The notes under the pieces are model-generated. The model was not told the origin of the DNA. It did not search any database and saw only the letters and a list, made by a program, of their open reading frames with translations. A stretch of 64,000 nucleotides of DNA, from assembly GCA_022705325.1 (NCBI GenBank), contig JAKJER010000012.1, positions 1 to 64,000 on the forward strand, in the 5' to 3' direction. Source of the DNA: Planctomycetota bacterium. GTDB taxonomy: Bacteria; Planctomycetota; Phycisphaerae; SM23-33. Position numbers and translations under genes: made by a program. Below, piece after piece: positions 1 to 9,911 of the stretch (position 1 is its first letter; each line of letters starts with the position of its first letter).

Positions 1-885
1 GTTGCCCCCGCCGAAGACGACGGCGGTGGCCCCGCGCGCGACGGGCGTGCCGGTGTGGTCGGCCTTGTAGGCGCCCATGAGGTTGACGCGGGTGAGGTAC
101 TCGTTGGCCGAGTAAACGCCCTTGAGGTTCTCGCCCGGCACGCGGAGGAACACGGGCAGCCCGGCGCCGTTGGCCACGAAGCAGGCGTCGAACTCCCGCA
201 TGATCTGGGGCACGGTGATCGTCTTGCCGACCACCACGTTGCACTCGATCTTGACGCCGAGGTCCTGGAGGTTCCGCACCTCGATGTCGACGATCCGCTT
301 GGGCAGACGAAACTCGGGGATGCCGTATCGCAGCACCCCGCCGGCGTCGTGCAGGGCCTCGAAGACGGTCACGTCGTGGCCCAGGCGGGCCAGCTCGCCC
401 GCGGCGGTGAGCCCGCCCGGCCCCGAGCCGACCACCGCGACCTTGAAGCCGCTGGCGGCGGCCGCGGGCGCCGCGGGGACGGCGTGCTCGCCGGCCCAGT
501 CGGCGACGAACCGCTCGAGCCAGCCGATGGCGACGGCCTCGCCCTTCTTGCCGCGGACGCACAGGGCCTCGCACTGCTTCTCCTGCGGGCAGACCCGGCC
601 GGTGGTGGCGGGCAGGGCGTTGTCCTGGCGGAGGACCGCGGCCGCCCCGGCGAAGTCGCCCTCGGCCAGGCAGGTCAGAAACTCCGGGATGCGAACCGCC
701 ACGGGGCAGCCCTGGACGCACGGACGCGTCTTGCACTGAAGGCAGCGCTTGGCCTCTTCCACGGCGGCGGCCTCGCCCAGGCCCAGGTTCACTTCCTGGA
801 AGTTCGTGGCGCGCCGGGCGGCGTCCTGCTCGGGCATCTTCGTGCGGGGGATGGCCATCCGCTGCTGCGGCGTCAGGGGCGTCAT
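1..885 (-). CDS. gltA: NADPH-dependent glutamate synthase small-subunit-like flavoprotein (NfnB/SudA type), 3' end cut by window
   Basis: The first 295 residues are visible; the C-terminus lies outside the window. An N-terminal iron-sulfur region carries cysteines at about 48, 51, 56, 60, 99, 105 and 109. It is followed by an FAD-binding Rossmann motif GSGPGG (about 153-158) and the family signature GIPEFRLPK (about 188-196). This is the architecture of GltD/GltA-type flavoproteins, which pass electrons between NAD(P)H and a partner subunit. The ATG overlaps the stop of the upstream gene by 4 bp (ATGA), so the two are translationally coupled. That partner is the NfnA/SudB-type subunit, so the pair is more likely an electron-bifurcating NADH-dependent ferredoxin:NADP oxidoreductase (NfnAB) or SudAB than a true glutamate synthase. 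The family call is firm; the physiological reaction is inferred from the pairing. Confidence 0.85.
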   Translation of the reverse strand, partial: MTPLTPQQRMAIPRTKMPEQDAARRATNFQEVNLGLGEAAAVEEAKRCLQCKTRPCVQGCPVAVRIPEFLTCLAEGDFAGAAAVLRQDNALPATTGRVCPQEKQCEALCVRGKKGEAVAIGWLERFVADWAGEHAVPAAPAAAASGFKVAVVGSGPGGLTAAGELARLGHDVTVFEALHDAGGVLRYGIPEFRLPKRIVDIEVRNLQDLGVKIECNVVVGKTITVPQIMREFDACFVANGAGLPVFLRVPGENLKGVYSANEYLTRVNLMGAYKADHTGTPVARGATAVVFGGGN

Positions 886-1721
886 GCGGCACCTCCCGCG
901 GGGACGTCCGCGAGCTTGCAGCGGTCGTGGATCTCCTGGTAGGCCTTCAGCCGCTGGGCCAACTCGGCGAAGTCGACCTGGTGGCCGTCGAACTCGGGTC
1001 CGTCGACGCAGGCGAACTTGATCTGTCCGCCGACGGTGACGCGGCAGCCGCCGCACATGCCCGTGCCGTCGACCATGATCGGGTTGAGGCTGACCAGCGT
1101 GTGAATGCCCAGCGGGCGGGTCTGTTCGGAGATGGCCGCCATCATCGGCACGGGGCCGACGGCGATGACGGCGTCGGGGCGGCGGGCCGGGTCGGCCAGC
1201 AACTCGCCCAGCACGGCAGTGACGAAGCCTTTGACGCCCAGGGTGCCGTCGTCGGTGGTGACCAGGACGTGCGTGCAGAAGGCGGCCAGTTCGTCTTTGA
1301 GGATCACGTACGGCGCGCTTCGCCCGCCGATCAGGGCGGTCACTTCGTTGCCCGCGTCGGCCAGGGCCTTGGCCAGCGGGAACAGGACGGCCGTGCCCAC
1401 CCCGCCGCCGACACAGACGACCTTGCCCCACTTGTGGATCTCGGTGGGTTTGCCCAGCGGCCCGGCCACGTCGCGCAGGGCCCCGCCGACCGGAGTGGCG
1501 ACGATGTCCTTCGTGCTGTGGCCCAGCGCCTGGATGACCAGGGTGATGGTGCCGGCCTGAGGGTCGGCATCGGCGATGGTCAGGGGGATTCGTTCGGCGC
1601 CTTCCTTGAGTCGAACGATGACGAACTGGCCCGGCTGGCGTGCGGCCGCCACCCGCGGCGCCCGCACCACCATCCGGTGGACCTGCGGGGCCAGGACCTC
1701 GTTGCTCCGTACTTCAAACAT
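882..1721 (-). CDS. Sulfide/dihydroorotate dehydrogenase-like FAD/NAD-binding protein (NfnA/SudB type)
   Basis: This 279-residue protein has a ferredoxin-reductase fold. An FAD-binding RIPLTIA motif lies at 44-50 and an NAD(P)-binding GGGVGT motif at 105-110. Near the C-terminus Asp218, Cys223, Cys226 and Cys238 match the Asp plus three-Cys ligand set of the [2Fe-2S] cluster in NfnA and dihydroorotate dehydrogenase electron-transfer subunits. Its stop overlaps the start of the downstream GltD-like subunit (ATGA), which fits a stoichiometric heterodimer such as NfnAB. The ATG start gives a typical full-length family member. The role in NADH/ferredoxin/NADP electron transfer is inferred from the family and pairing. 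Confidence 0.85.
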   Translation of the reverse strand: MFEVRSNEVLAPQVHRMVVRAPRVAAARQPGQFVIVRLKEGAERIPLTIADADPQAGTITLVIQALGHSTKDIVATPVGGALRDVAGPLGKPTEIHKWGKVVCVGGGVGTAVLFPLAKALADAGNEVTALIGGRSAPYVILKDELAAFCTHVLVTTDDGTLGVKGFVTAVLGELLADPARRPDAVIAVGPVPMMAAISEQTRPLGIHTLVSLNPIMVDGTGMCGGCRVTVGGQIKFACVDGPEFDGHQVDFAELAQRLKAYQEIHDRCKLADVPAGGAA

Positions 1722-1836
1722 GGTCTGGGTCTTCCTTCTGTTCCGATGCAAAAGCAAGAAACCCGGAGCATACCATGCTTCGGGCGGAAAAGGAAGGCGT
1801 CCGCGTAAGGTTTTCTTATTCGGAGCCGGCGAGTTT

Positions 1837-4800
1837 TCACTCCCGCGACGCCGGGTCCTCCGACGAGGCGGGTGGCTGCGGCGGGTCGGGCGGAGCAGAC
1901 TGGGCGGGGCTTCGGCGCAGTCGCACGTGGTACAGGTACGAGCCGGCCAGCAGCAGCAGACCCAGGGCCATGAACGACAGAATGCGAAAGACCGCATGCA
2001 CGTGGCGCAGGTCGACCAGGAACACCTTGACCAGCGTCACGCCGAACACCGCCAGGGCCAGGTACCGCAGCACCGCGTGCGTGAGGGCGAAACCCGCCAC
2101 CAGGCAGCCCACCGCGCACAGCGACCACCAGATGGAATAGGCCATCTGCATCGCCTGTTGGCGGTTGGCGAGTCGGCGGCCAAACGGCAGTTCGAAGTAG
2201 CGGTCGATCTCGAAGCTGCCCGCCCACAGCAGCAGCAGGGCCGCCAGCGGGAACCACACGTGCTGCATCCACGCCAGCGCGCCGTCCAGGGCCGCCGCCG
2301 CCCGCTTCAGCACGGACCGCCCCCACAACAGCAGGATCGCCAGGGTCACGCCCGCGCCCGCCTGCCAGTTCAGCACGACCAGGTCGTCTCCGTAGCGGTC
2401 GTCCATCGCGGTCACCAGCGTGTCCATGAACATCCACTTGGCCGTCGCCAGCGCCAACAGGCCCAGGCCCAGGGCGACCAGTCGCGACGATCGGCGCCAC
2501 GCACCCACCGCCAACGCCGCCGAGGCGTAGGCCGTCCACCACCACGTCGCAGCCAGCAGCGGCAGGTCGCTCGCCGTCCGCCAGAAGAACAGCGTCGTGC
2601 CCGCCAGGGCCAGCACGGCGGCCAGAAGACCTTCTTCGCGATCGCCCAGAAGCCGGCAACGGCGAAGGATCGCCGCCATCGCCAGCATCGCCGCCGTCAG
2701 CGCCACCGCCAGCACCAGCGAGTACGGGATGACCACGCCCAGCGGGCTGGCCACCACGCGCTGCACGGTCGGATCGCGGGGCAACTCGATCAGGAGATAG
2801 TGTCCGCCCGCCAGGGCCAACACGATGGGCGCCTTGAGCAGCAGCATCCAACTTCGCAGCCGCCTGGCCAGCACCGAGGCCACCACGGCCTGCGCCGCCC
2901 ACGCGATGGTGGTGGCCGAGAACTCGAACTGGATGGGCACGGCCATCGTCAGCAGCACCAGGCCCTGGGCGATGTAGGCCCGGGCCAGCACGCCCTTGGC
3001 GAACCGCAGCAAGAGCAGCACGCCGACGGCGAGTGCGGCGGCGCCCAGGGCGGCCGTGTAGCCGCCCATCCACGCCTCGTACGGCAGGTGAAGGACGCGG
3101 TAGGTGATCCAGTAGGCCATGGCGGTGGCGGCGGCAGCCATCGCCGCCTCCACCTGCGCTACTCCCTCGCGCCGCCCGCGCATGGCCCGCGCCAGCAGAT
3201 CGCCGGCAAAGACGCCCAGGAACGTCCACGCCCACGGGGCGATCAGCCACGCCTCCAGCGGGCAGCGACGCCAGACGACGAACACGGCCGCCGCGGTCCA
3301 GACCAGCAGGACCGGGCGGAGCGGCGTCCAGTCGCGGATCCAACAGAAGCCCAGCACCAGCAGGTCCATGGCCAGCACCTGGCCCAGGAAGGCACTGGGG
3401 GCAAGGTGGTCGCGCATCGCCGCCCACGCCACTACCGACACCGCGGCCACCAAACCCACGTTGCCCGCGTGGAACCAGTTCCAGTTGTCGCGGCGCACCA
3501 GCAGGGCCGCCCCGCCCGCCAATGCGGCCACCGCCCAGCAGTACAGCGACACCGGCACGACGGCATCGGCTTGATAGTAATGCGCGAACCAGCCCAGCAC
3601 GACGTTGTGGGCCGTCAGCAGCGTCAGCAGCGACAGGGCGGGCCAGTCCAGCCATGCCGCCGTTGCCAGCAGAATCACCGCCAGCACGAGCACCTGGACT
3701 GCCAGCAGGGGCCACAGCCCAAGCAGGGTGCAGGCAGCCACCATGGCCCTTCCGCCCACGACGGCCGAGGCGATGATCAGCACGCCGCTCAAGTCGTCGC
3801 CCGAGCCGCGCCGCCGTTCCGCGACGGCCGTCAGGACGAACATCGCCACGTGCAGCCAGGCCAGCGTCAGCACCGCGTCGGTGGCCGGGGCGAAGCGATA
3901 GAGCGGCACGTACCACGCGGCGAACAGGGCAGAGGCGCCGATCAGCGTCACCGTCGGCACCAGCGGGCGGCGAAGGGGCCAGCCTGCCGCCAGCGTCAGC
4001 GCCTCCAGCAGGGCCACCTGCATGCAAAACGCCCATCGCCCGTCCACCCCCGCCTGTCGCCAGGCCGCCAGCAGGACGCCGCCCGACACAGCCGATGCCG
4101 CCAGCAGCACCGCGCCCAGCAGGGGCTCGCGACAGCCGCGGCGGTGCTCGGCCAACGCCCACGCCGCGTACATCCCCGCGTGCAGCCACGCCAGCGCCGT
4201 CACCGCATCGGTCATGGGCGAGGACCAGTAAAGCGACACGTACCACGTCGCCAGCAGCACCGCCGCACCAAGCAAGAGGAAACCCGCGAGCACGGGACGG
4301 CGCAGGTGGAACACGATCGCCAGCGTGGCCGCCTCCAACAAGGCAAGCTGCATGCAGAAGGGCCAGCGCCAATCGGCGCCGCCGGCCTTCCAGGCGACCA
4401 GCAAAGCCGAGCCGGCCGCCCCGGCAGCCAGCAGCGCCAAACTGCCCAGCAGGTCGCCGTGGTCCTGCCCCCGCCGGCGCTGGGCAACGACAAAGCCGAA
4501 GAACAACCCCGCGTGCAGCCACGCCAGCGTCGTCACCGCGTCGGTCATCGGATCGAAGCGGCACAGGTCGCCGTACCACGCGCCGAACAGCAGGACGCTC
4601 GACAGCAGGATGAACGGCGCGAGCATGGGCCCGCGGATCAGGTAGGCCGCCAGCAGCGTCAGGGCCTCCAGGGCGGCGAGTTGAAGGCAGAATCCCCAGC
4701 GGCACTCGGGGCTGTCGCACGTCTGCACTGCCAGCACGCCCAGCAGGAACGCCGCCACCGCCGACAGGGCGATCGCCGCGTTGGTGGACAGCCTCCGCAG

Positions 4801-6036
4801 CACGCCGGCGACCGTCGCATAACCGGCGAAGAGAACGAAGAACGCCCATGCGAAGGTCGTGGTCGTCCAGATCGTCGGCCCGAACTCGTAGAACTTCGTG
4901 AACCAGCCGCCGAACAGCCCCACCGTGCCGACCATCGCCAGCGTGGCCAGCACGGGCCATCGCTTGAGCAGGGCCACCAGCAGAAAGCCCGCGTCGACCG
5001 CCAACAGGTACGTCAGCAACTCGACCTGACGGTTCTCGCCCGTGCTCAGCAGGACGGGCGTGGCCAGGGCGCCGATCAGGGCGACGACGCCCGTGACCAG
5101 CAGGCTCGTCCGCAGGCTCATGACCACGCCGATCAGCGTGACCAGGCACATGAGGGCGAAGGCGGCGATGGTGGAGTGCAACAGGCGGTAGGCCTCCGGC
5201 CCGTTGGGGCTGGCCAGGAAGACCACGCTGTAGAGCAGGACGATCCCGCCGCCGATGACGGCGGCCGCCCACGATCGCAGGCCGCGACGGAAGGCCCACT
5301 CCCCCACGCCGATCATGCCCAGGCCCACCAGCGCGCCGACGGCCAGGCGGACGCGCTCGTTGATCCAGCCCTGTGTGACGGCGTACTGGTAGAAGAAGAC
5401 GGTGCCCAGGATCATCACGCCCAGGCCCGCCAGAAGCATCCACCGCAGGCCGATGGTCTGCTCGAGCGAACCGGTCGAACCGGCGGGGACCTTGGCCGGC
5501 GCCGTCGCAGGCGGAGGCGGCGGTGGCGGCGCGGCGGTTCGTGGGGGCGGTGCGACCGGTGCGGCCGCCTGCCGGGCAGCGGGCGGAGCCGGGGCAGGCG
5601 GAGTCTGCTGCGGCTGGGGAGTCGCAGGCCTCGCGGCCGGCAGTGTCGGCGAGGCGGGCGGCGCAGACGGGGGCGCGGGAACCACCGGCGCCGCGGGGGC
5701 GGGCGGCGCCTCGGAAGCGGGCGGCGACTCGGGCACGATGATCGCGGCAACGGCCTCGGCGTCGGAGTCGGGCTCCTCCTCCTTGATCACGGGCGCGACG
5801 GGAATGCGCGGCGCGACCGGGGGCGGGGCCGGAGGCGGTGGGAAGACGTCCATGCCGGGCGAGGCGGCGGGGCGAGACGCTGGCGCCGGCGGCGGGGCCG
5901 GCTCCGTCGACCTGGTCAGCCGGCCCATCCGCTCGGCCAGGGCGTCCATGCGGTCCTCCATCTGGAGCATCCGCTCCAAGAGCGTCTGGAGGGTCTTCTG
6001 GAGGTCCTGCGGCGCCTTGCCTTGTGGATCGGTCAT
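1837..6036 (-). CDS. DUF2339 domain giant multi-pass membrane protein
   Basis: A 1399-residue protein with an N-terminal helical stretch (about 5-40, LERMLQMEDRMDALAERM) followed by a Pro/Ala-rich linker (about 50-185). More than 1000 residues of closely packed hydrophobic segments follow, many repeating a W-hAGhh pattern such as LAWLHAGLFF and LAWLHAGMYA. This is the layout of DUF2339 proteins, large inner-membrane proteins of unknown function that are common in planctomycetes. The ATG at 6036 is preferred over an in-frame GTG two codons earlier because the GTG sits inside the AAGGGG ribosome binding site. The repeated LAWLHAG segments suggest internal duplication. It is divergent from lysA, with a gap of about 175 bp. 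Confidence 0.85.
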   Translation of the reverse strand: MTDPQGKAPQDLQKTLQTLLERMLQMEDRMDALAERMGRLTRSTEPAPPPAPASRPAASPGMDVFPPPPAPPPVAPRIPVAPVIKEEEPDSDAEAVAAIIVPESPPASEAPPAPAAPVVPAPPSAPPASPTLPAARPATPQPQQTPPAPAPPAARQAAAPVAPPPRTAAPPPPPPPATAPAKVPAGSTGSLEQTIGLRWMLLAGLGVMILGTVFFYQYAVTQGWINERVRLAVGALVGLGMIGVGEWAFRRGLRSWAAAVIGGGIVLLYSVVFLASPNGPEAYRLLHSTIAAFALMCLVTLIGVVMSLRTSLLVTGVVALIGALATPVLLSTGENRQVELLTYLLAVDAGFLLVALLKRWPVLATLAMVGTVGLFGGWFTKFYEFGPTIWTTTTFAWAFFVLFAGYATVAGVLRRLSTNAAIALSAVAAFLLGVLAVQTCDSPECRWGFCLQLAALEALTLLAAYLIRGPMLAPFILLSSVLLFGAWYGDLCRFDPMTDAVTTLAWLHAGLFFGFVVAQRRRGQDHGDLLGSLALLAAGAAGSALLVAWKAGGADWRWPFCMQLALLEAATLAIVFHLRRPVLAGFLLLGAAVLLATWYVSLYWSSPMTDAVTALAWLHAGMYAAWALAEHRRGCREPLLGAVLLAASAVSGGVLLAAWRQAGVDGRWAFCMQVALLEALTLAAGWPLRRPLVPTVTLIGASALFAAWYVPLYRFAPATDAVLTLAWLHVAMFVLTAVAERRRGSGDDLSGVLIIASAVVGGRAMVAACTLLGLWPLLAVQVLVLAVILLATAAWLDWPALSLLTLLTAHNVVLGWFAHYYQADAVVPVSLYCWAVAALAGGAALLVRRDNWNWFHAGNVGLVAAVSVVAWAAMRDHLAPSAFLGQVLAMDLLVLGFCWIRDWTPLRPVLLVWTAAAVFVVWRRCPLEAWLIAPWAWTFLGVFAGDLLARAMRGRREGVAQVEAAMAAAATAMAYWITYRVLHLPYEAWMGGYTAALGAAALAVGVLLLLRFAKGVLARAYIAQGLVLLTMAVPIQFEFSATTIAWAAQAVVASVLARRLRSWMLLLKAPIVLALAGGHYLLIELPRDPTVQRVVASPLGVVIPYSLVLAVALTAAMLAMAAILRRCRLLGDREEGLLAAVLALAGTTLFFWRTASDLPLLAATWWWTAYASAALAVGAWRRSSRLVALGLGLLALATAKWMFMDTLVTAMDDRYGDDLVVLNWQAGAGVTLAILLLWGRSVLKRAAAALDGALAWMQHVWFPLAALLLLWAGSFEIDRYFELPFGRRLANRQQAMQMAYSIWWSLCAVGCLVAGFALTHAVLRYLALAVFGVTLVKVFLVDLRHVHAVFRILSFMALGLLLLAGSYLYHVRLRRSPAQSAPPDPPQPPASSEDPASRE

Positions 6037-6159
6037 GGGCACCCCTTAGGCGGTAAAGGTCTGGCAATATCATCCCGCGTAAGCGGGAGAATGTCCAGCA
6101 TAAGCCAGGCGCAGGGACGCGTTGTGCGGGCGTCACAGGACCTGCGAGAATCATGGGAC

Positions 6160-6188
6160 TTGTCGAAATCAGCGGGCGGCTGTACAGT
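6160..6188 (+). promoter_or_regulatory. Candidate lysA promoter
   Basis: A -35-like TTGTCG (6160-6165) and -10-like TACAGT (6183-6188) are 17 bp apart, in the divergent gap between the DUF2339 gene and lysA. Transcription would start near 6195, about 18 nt before the lysA ATG. Assigned by consensus match only. Confidence 0.45.
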
Positions 6189-6212
6189 ACCGGTCTCTGA
6201 ACGAGGCAGGAT

Positions 6213-7487
6213 ATGGACTTCTTTGAATATCGTAACGGTGAATTGTTTTGCGAGGATGTGGCCGTGGCGGACATCGCCGCCAAGGCGGGCACGCCAGTGT
6301 ACATCTACTCGGCCGCCACGCTGCTACACCACTACCGGGCGATCGAGCAGGCGTTCGCCGAACTCAAGCCGCTGATCTGCTACTCCATCAAGTCGCTGGC
6401 CAACCTGAGCGTGCTGCGGCTGCTGGCCCAGGCGGGCAGCGGGTTCGACGTGGTCAGCGGAGGCGAGATCGCCCGCGCGCTGGCCGCGGGAGGCGACCCG
6501 TCCAAGATCGTCTACGCGGGCGTGGGCAAGACCGACCGCGAGATCCGCGAGGCGATCGCCGCCGGCATCGGGACGTTCAACGTCGAGAGCGAGGCGGAGT
6601 TCGAGAACCTCGCCCGCCTGGCGGCCGAGGCCAAGCGCACGGTCCACGCCGCCCTGCGCGTGAACCCGGACGTGGACCCCAAGACCCACCGCTATACCAC
6701 CACCGGCAAGAAGGAGACCAAGTTCGGCGTGGACATCGAGCGGGCCGAGCGGTTCTTCGACCGCTACGGGCGCGACGAGTTCGCCCGCCTGGACGCCATC
6801 CATCTGCACATCGGCAGCCCGATCTACTCGGCCGACCCGTACGTCGAGGCGATCCGCAAGACGCTCGACCTGATCGCCCGCCTGCGGGACAAGGGCTTCA
6901 GCGTGACCGCGCTGGACATCGGCGGGGGCTTCGGCGCCGACTACGAAGAGCACCGCTCGCCGGCGGCCGTCCAGTACGCCCAGCAGATCGTGCCGCTGCT
7001 GCGCGGCAGCGGGCTTGCGATCATCCTCGAGCCGGGCCGCCAGATCTCGTGCAACTCCGGCCTGCTGGTCACGCAGGTGCAGTACGTCAAGCAGGGAGGC
7101 GAGCGCAACTTCGTGATCGTGGATGCGGCCATGACCGACCTGATCCGCCCGGCCCTGTACGAAGCGCAGCACTTCATCTACCCGGTGCGTCTGGGCGAGG
7201 GCGTGCCCGTGCCGCAGCGCAAGATGGACTTCGCCCCGCCCGCCGGGACGAAAGTGGACGTGGTGGGCGGCGTGTGCGAGAGCAGCGACTTCCTGGCCAA
7301 GGACCGCGTGCTGCCCCCGGCGGGGCGGGGCGACCTGCTGGCGGTGTTCTCGGCCGGGGCGTACGGGTTCGTGATGGCCAGCCAGTACAACTCGCGTCCG
7401 CGCCCGCCCGAGGTCCTGGTCGAGGGCGACGCCTGGCGGATCGTCCGCCGGCGCGAGACCTACGAAGACCTGATGGCGGGCGAGTAG
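6213..7487 (+). CDS. lysA: Diaminopimelate decarboxylase
   Basis: A 424-residue group IV PLP-dependent decarboxylase that converts meso-diaminopimelate to L-lysine, the last step of lysine biosynthesis. The PLP lysine is Lys60 in CYSIKSLAN. Other conserved motifs are HLHIGS (197-202), the phosphate-binding GGGFG (237-241), EPGR (273-276), CESSDF (355-360, with the cysteine supplied across the dimer) and AGAYG (381-385). Length and motif order are normal for LysA. The ATG follows GAGGCAGGAT and a plausible promoter. It is a single cytosolic housekeeping gene with no other lysine genes nearby. The AGAYG and CESSDF motifs favour LysA over arginine or ornithine decarboxylases. Confidence 0.95.
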   Translation: MDFFEYRNGELFCEDVAVADIAAKAGTPVYIYSAATLLHHYRAIEQAFAELKPLICYSIKSLANLSVLRLLAQAGSGFDVVSGGEIARALAAGGDPSKIVYAGVGKTDREIREAIAAGIGTFNVESEAEFENLARLAAEAKRTVHAALRVNPDVDPKTHRYTTTGKKETKFGVDIERAERFFDRYGRDEFARLDAIHLHIGSPIYSADPYVEAIRKTLDLIARLRDKGFSVTALDIGGGFGADYEEHRSPAAVQYAQQIVPLLRGSGLAIILEPGRQISCNSGLLVTQVQYVKQGGERNFVIVDAAMTDLIRPALYEAQHFIYPVRLGEGVPVPQRKMDFAPPAGTKVDVVGGVCESSDFLAKDRVLPPAGRGDLLAVFSAGAYGFVMASQYNSRPRPPEVLVEGDAWRIVRRRETYEDLMAGE

Positions 7488-7597
7488 CGCCATCCCCCCA
7501 CGCCGCGATGCGGAAATCCTCTTCCCGGCGGGTAGACACCCCGGCGACATCCGATTACAATCGGTCACGTACGTTCGCCCTGTCCGGAAAGATCACA

Positions 7598-9868
7598 ATG
7601 GGTTCCCACCGCAACGGCATCGGACATCCGCGGTCGCGCCGCCTTGGTTGGCATCTCGCGGCCTGTCTCGTCCTGGCGGTCTGCCAGGCGGCTCGATCCG
7701 ACGAAGTCACCGTCAACGGCGTCCCGTACACCAAGGTCTACGTCGTCGAGTTCGCCGACGATCAGATCGTCTTCCGCGTCGGGCCGCGCCTTCTTCGCAA
7801 GCCGCTGGCCTCGGTGGACAAGATCAAGATCCTGGAAGAGCCCGAACTGACCGCCGCCGAGGAATCCGCCAGCCGGGGCGAGGTCGAAAAGGCCAAGACC
7901 CTCTATGCGCAGGCGAGCGCCGCGGCCCGCAGGCCCTGGGTGGCGGTCCTGGCCGGCAAACGCTTGAAGGCCCTCCAGGCCAAGGCGCCGCCACCCCCAC
8001 CGCCGCCCGCTGGCGTCAAAGAGCCCTCGACGGATCGGCAGCCTGAGCGATCGTCCGAGTCGGCCGACGCGGTCCTCTCGTCCCTGGAGAGCTTCACGAA
8101 GTTCTGCGAGTCAGCCCCCGCCGACGAGGGCGCCGCCTGGCGACAGCAGATGCGCGCGTGCATCGGCAAAACGGTGCGATGGAGCGTGCCCCTGCGGCGC
8201 AGCGATCTGTCCGACGACCGCAAGACGTGGCGACGCCGCCTGAGCGATCGCGTCTGGCTGGCGGGGCGAATCGCAGCCCTGAATTTCGGCACTGACGACC
8301 ACGGGCTGATCGATTCGGTCCAACTGACCGGCCGGATCGCCAACGTCCTGGTCCACACGGGCAAGAGCTATCAGCCGCTGACCTCGGTGACCCGGTTGGG
8401 CGCCGGCGCGATCGGCGTGGAGATCGCCGACCTGACCTTCACGGTGCAATCCGTGAAGACCCAGCCGCCGGCGGGCAACCTCAACGGCCTGTGGTACGGG
8501 CACTACAATGTCTCCCCGCGTGACGACTACAGCTTCTACCTGCTGATCTCCGTTTCGCCGCAGGGCAGGGTTGAAGGCATGACCACGTGGGCCTCGCCCG
8601 GCGACCCGGAGAACCCGGACGCCATCTACGAACCCTATCGGCAGGTAGAGGTCGTCGGCTCCGCCAGCGGCAATCGTCTGGCGGTGCAACTGACGGACAA
8701 GGCCCGGGCCGCCCAGAAGCCCAAAACCGCCAAGAGCCTTCCCATGCCGTTCATCCTCGAAGGGGTCGTCAGCGGCCACGAAATCGCCGGGACCTACCAG
8801 GACCCGTTCTTCCAGACCCGCAACAGCTTCACCCTGGCCCAGGCCCAGTTGCACTCGCGGGTGGAGGTAAACCTGGCGGTCACGGTCCGCATGCGCGATC
8901 CGATGTTCTACGAGATCCGGGGCCTGCTGAAGTCCATCGAGCCGGGCGGGGCCCTTCTGCTGGAGTGCCCCGGAGAAAAGGACGGCCGGCCAAGGCTCCT
9001 GGAGATTCCCGCCGAAAACTGGTGGAAGATCTTCCTGGGCAACGAGGCGGAATACGAACGGGTGAACCCGGAGATGCCGGTCGGGACGGTGAACTCCCGC
9101 CTCAAGACGGCGGTCATGCCCGACGACTTCAACTTCTGCATCCTCAAGTGCTCCACCTTCAAGCCCGGCAAGACGGAGCCGACATTCCGCTTCGCCACCG
9201 GACTCAAGATCGTCTACCGCGGGGGCAAGTGGAAGTCCGCCTGCTATCCGTCTCCGCAGTCCATCGTCGCCGAGTGGCGCCGGCGCGGGGACAAGCAGGC
9301 CCTCCAGGTGCCCTACACCTGGACGCCCCAGTACGCCGCCAAGGTCGCCTCCCGCGCCCGCCTCCTCCACCGCCATCCGATCCTGGGCAATATCGCCCTG
9401 GCGGTCAAGGACTACAACGACCCGACCAAATCAACCGTGCTCGGGTACGACAAGACCATCGTCCGGTTCGCCGTTTCCGGCGTCAAGAAGTTCAGCGAGC
9501 TCATGCAGGACGCCGCCGAGAACGCCCCCCCGGACTCCGGTACGTCCATCCGGGTGAACAAGTCCGCACCCGCACCGGCCGGCCAGAAGAAGCCCCCCTA
9601 CTACTACGTGACCGGCACGATCATCGGCAAGAAGACACGAAGACCGATCAAGGGTCTCCTGATTACTCTTCTGCTGGACCCCCTGAACTTCACCAGCAAG
9701 GCCTGGACGGACGTGAACGGGAAGTTCAAGTTGCGCGTGGGGAGCGATGCGGGCATGCTCCCCGGTCTGAGCCCATCCATCGGCGTTTACCTCGAACACC
9801 GCAAGCAACTCTACAGCGGGAGCATCGACAGGGACCTGGACATCCAGTTCGAGTTGGAGGGCAGGTGA
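7598..9868 (+). CDS. Exported protein of unknown function
   Basis: A 756-residue protein. The ATG at 7598 begins a signal peptide (LGWHLAACLVLAVCQAARSDE) with cleavage likely after residue 34. The early mature region (VNGVPYTKVYVVEFADDQIVFRVGPRLLRKPLASVDKI) resembles short beta modules common in planctomycete secreted proteins. An acidic helical segment and a run of seven prolines (about 131-137) come next. The long central part is mixed alpha/beta without a recognised catalytic motif. The last 100 residues (YYYVTGTIIGKKTRRPIKGLLITLLLDP, then NGKFKLRVG) look like a carboxypeptidase-regulatory-type beta sandwich, as in CarboxypepD_reg modules. It lies 110 bp after lysA and 43 bp before an SGNH hydrolase. 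Function unknown. Confidence 0.75.
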   Translation: MGSHRNGIGHPRSRRLGWHLAACLVLAVCQAARSDEVTVNGVPYTKVYVVEFADDQIVFRVGPRLLRKPLASVDKIKILEEPELTAAEESASRGEVEKAKTLYAQASAAARRPWVAVLAGKRLKALQAKAPPPPPPPAGVKEPSTDRQPERSSESADAVLSSLESFTKFCESAPADEGAAWRQQMRACIGKTVRWSVPLRRSDLSDDRKTWRRRLSDRVWLAGRIAALNFGTDDHGLIDSVQLTGRIANVLVHTGKSYQPLTSVTRLGAGAIGVEIADLTFTVQSVKTQPPAGNLNGLWYGHYNVSPRDDYSFYLLISVSPQGRVEGMTTWASPGDPENPDAIYEPYRQVEVVGSASGNRLAVQLTDKARAAQKPKTAKSLPMPFILEGVVSGHEIAGTYQDPFFQTRNSFTLAQAQLHSRVEVNLAVTVRMRDPMFYEIRGLLKSIEPGGALLLECPGEKDGRPRLLEIPAENWWKIFLGNEAEYERVNPEMPVGTVNSRLKTAVMPDDFNFCILKCSTFKPGKTEPTFRFATGLKIVYRGGKWKSACYPSPQSIVAEWRRRGDKQALQVPYTWTPQYAAKVASRARLLHRHPILGNIALAVKDYNDPTKSTVLGYDKTIVRFAVSGVKKFSELMQDAAENAPPDSGTSIRVNKSAPAPAGQKKPPYYYVTGTIIGKKTRRPIKGLLITLLLDPLNFTSKAWTDVNGKFKLRVGSDAGMLPGLSPSIGVYLEHRKQLYSGSIDRDLDIQFELEGR

Positions 9869-9911
9869 CGCCCGGTCCCGACACGGAAACTCACGTATCA
9901 GGAGAAGCTGC

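Noticed and set aside
1576..6375. A 4.8-kb plus-strand frame opposite the DUF2339 gene
   Set aside because: Composition is Gln/Arg/His-rich, typical of an antisense shadow of a membrane protein; the DUF2339 reading is hydrophobic and matches the family.
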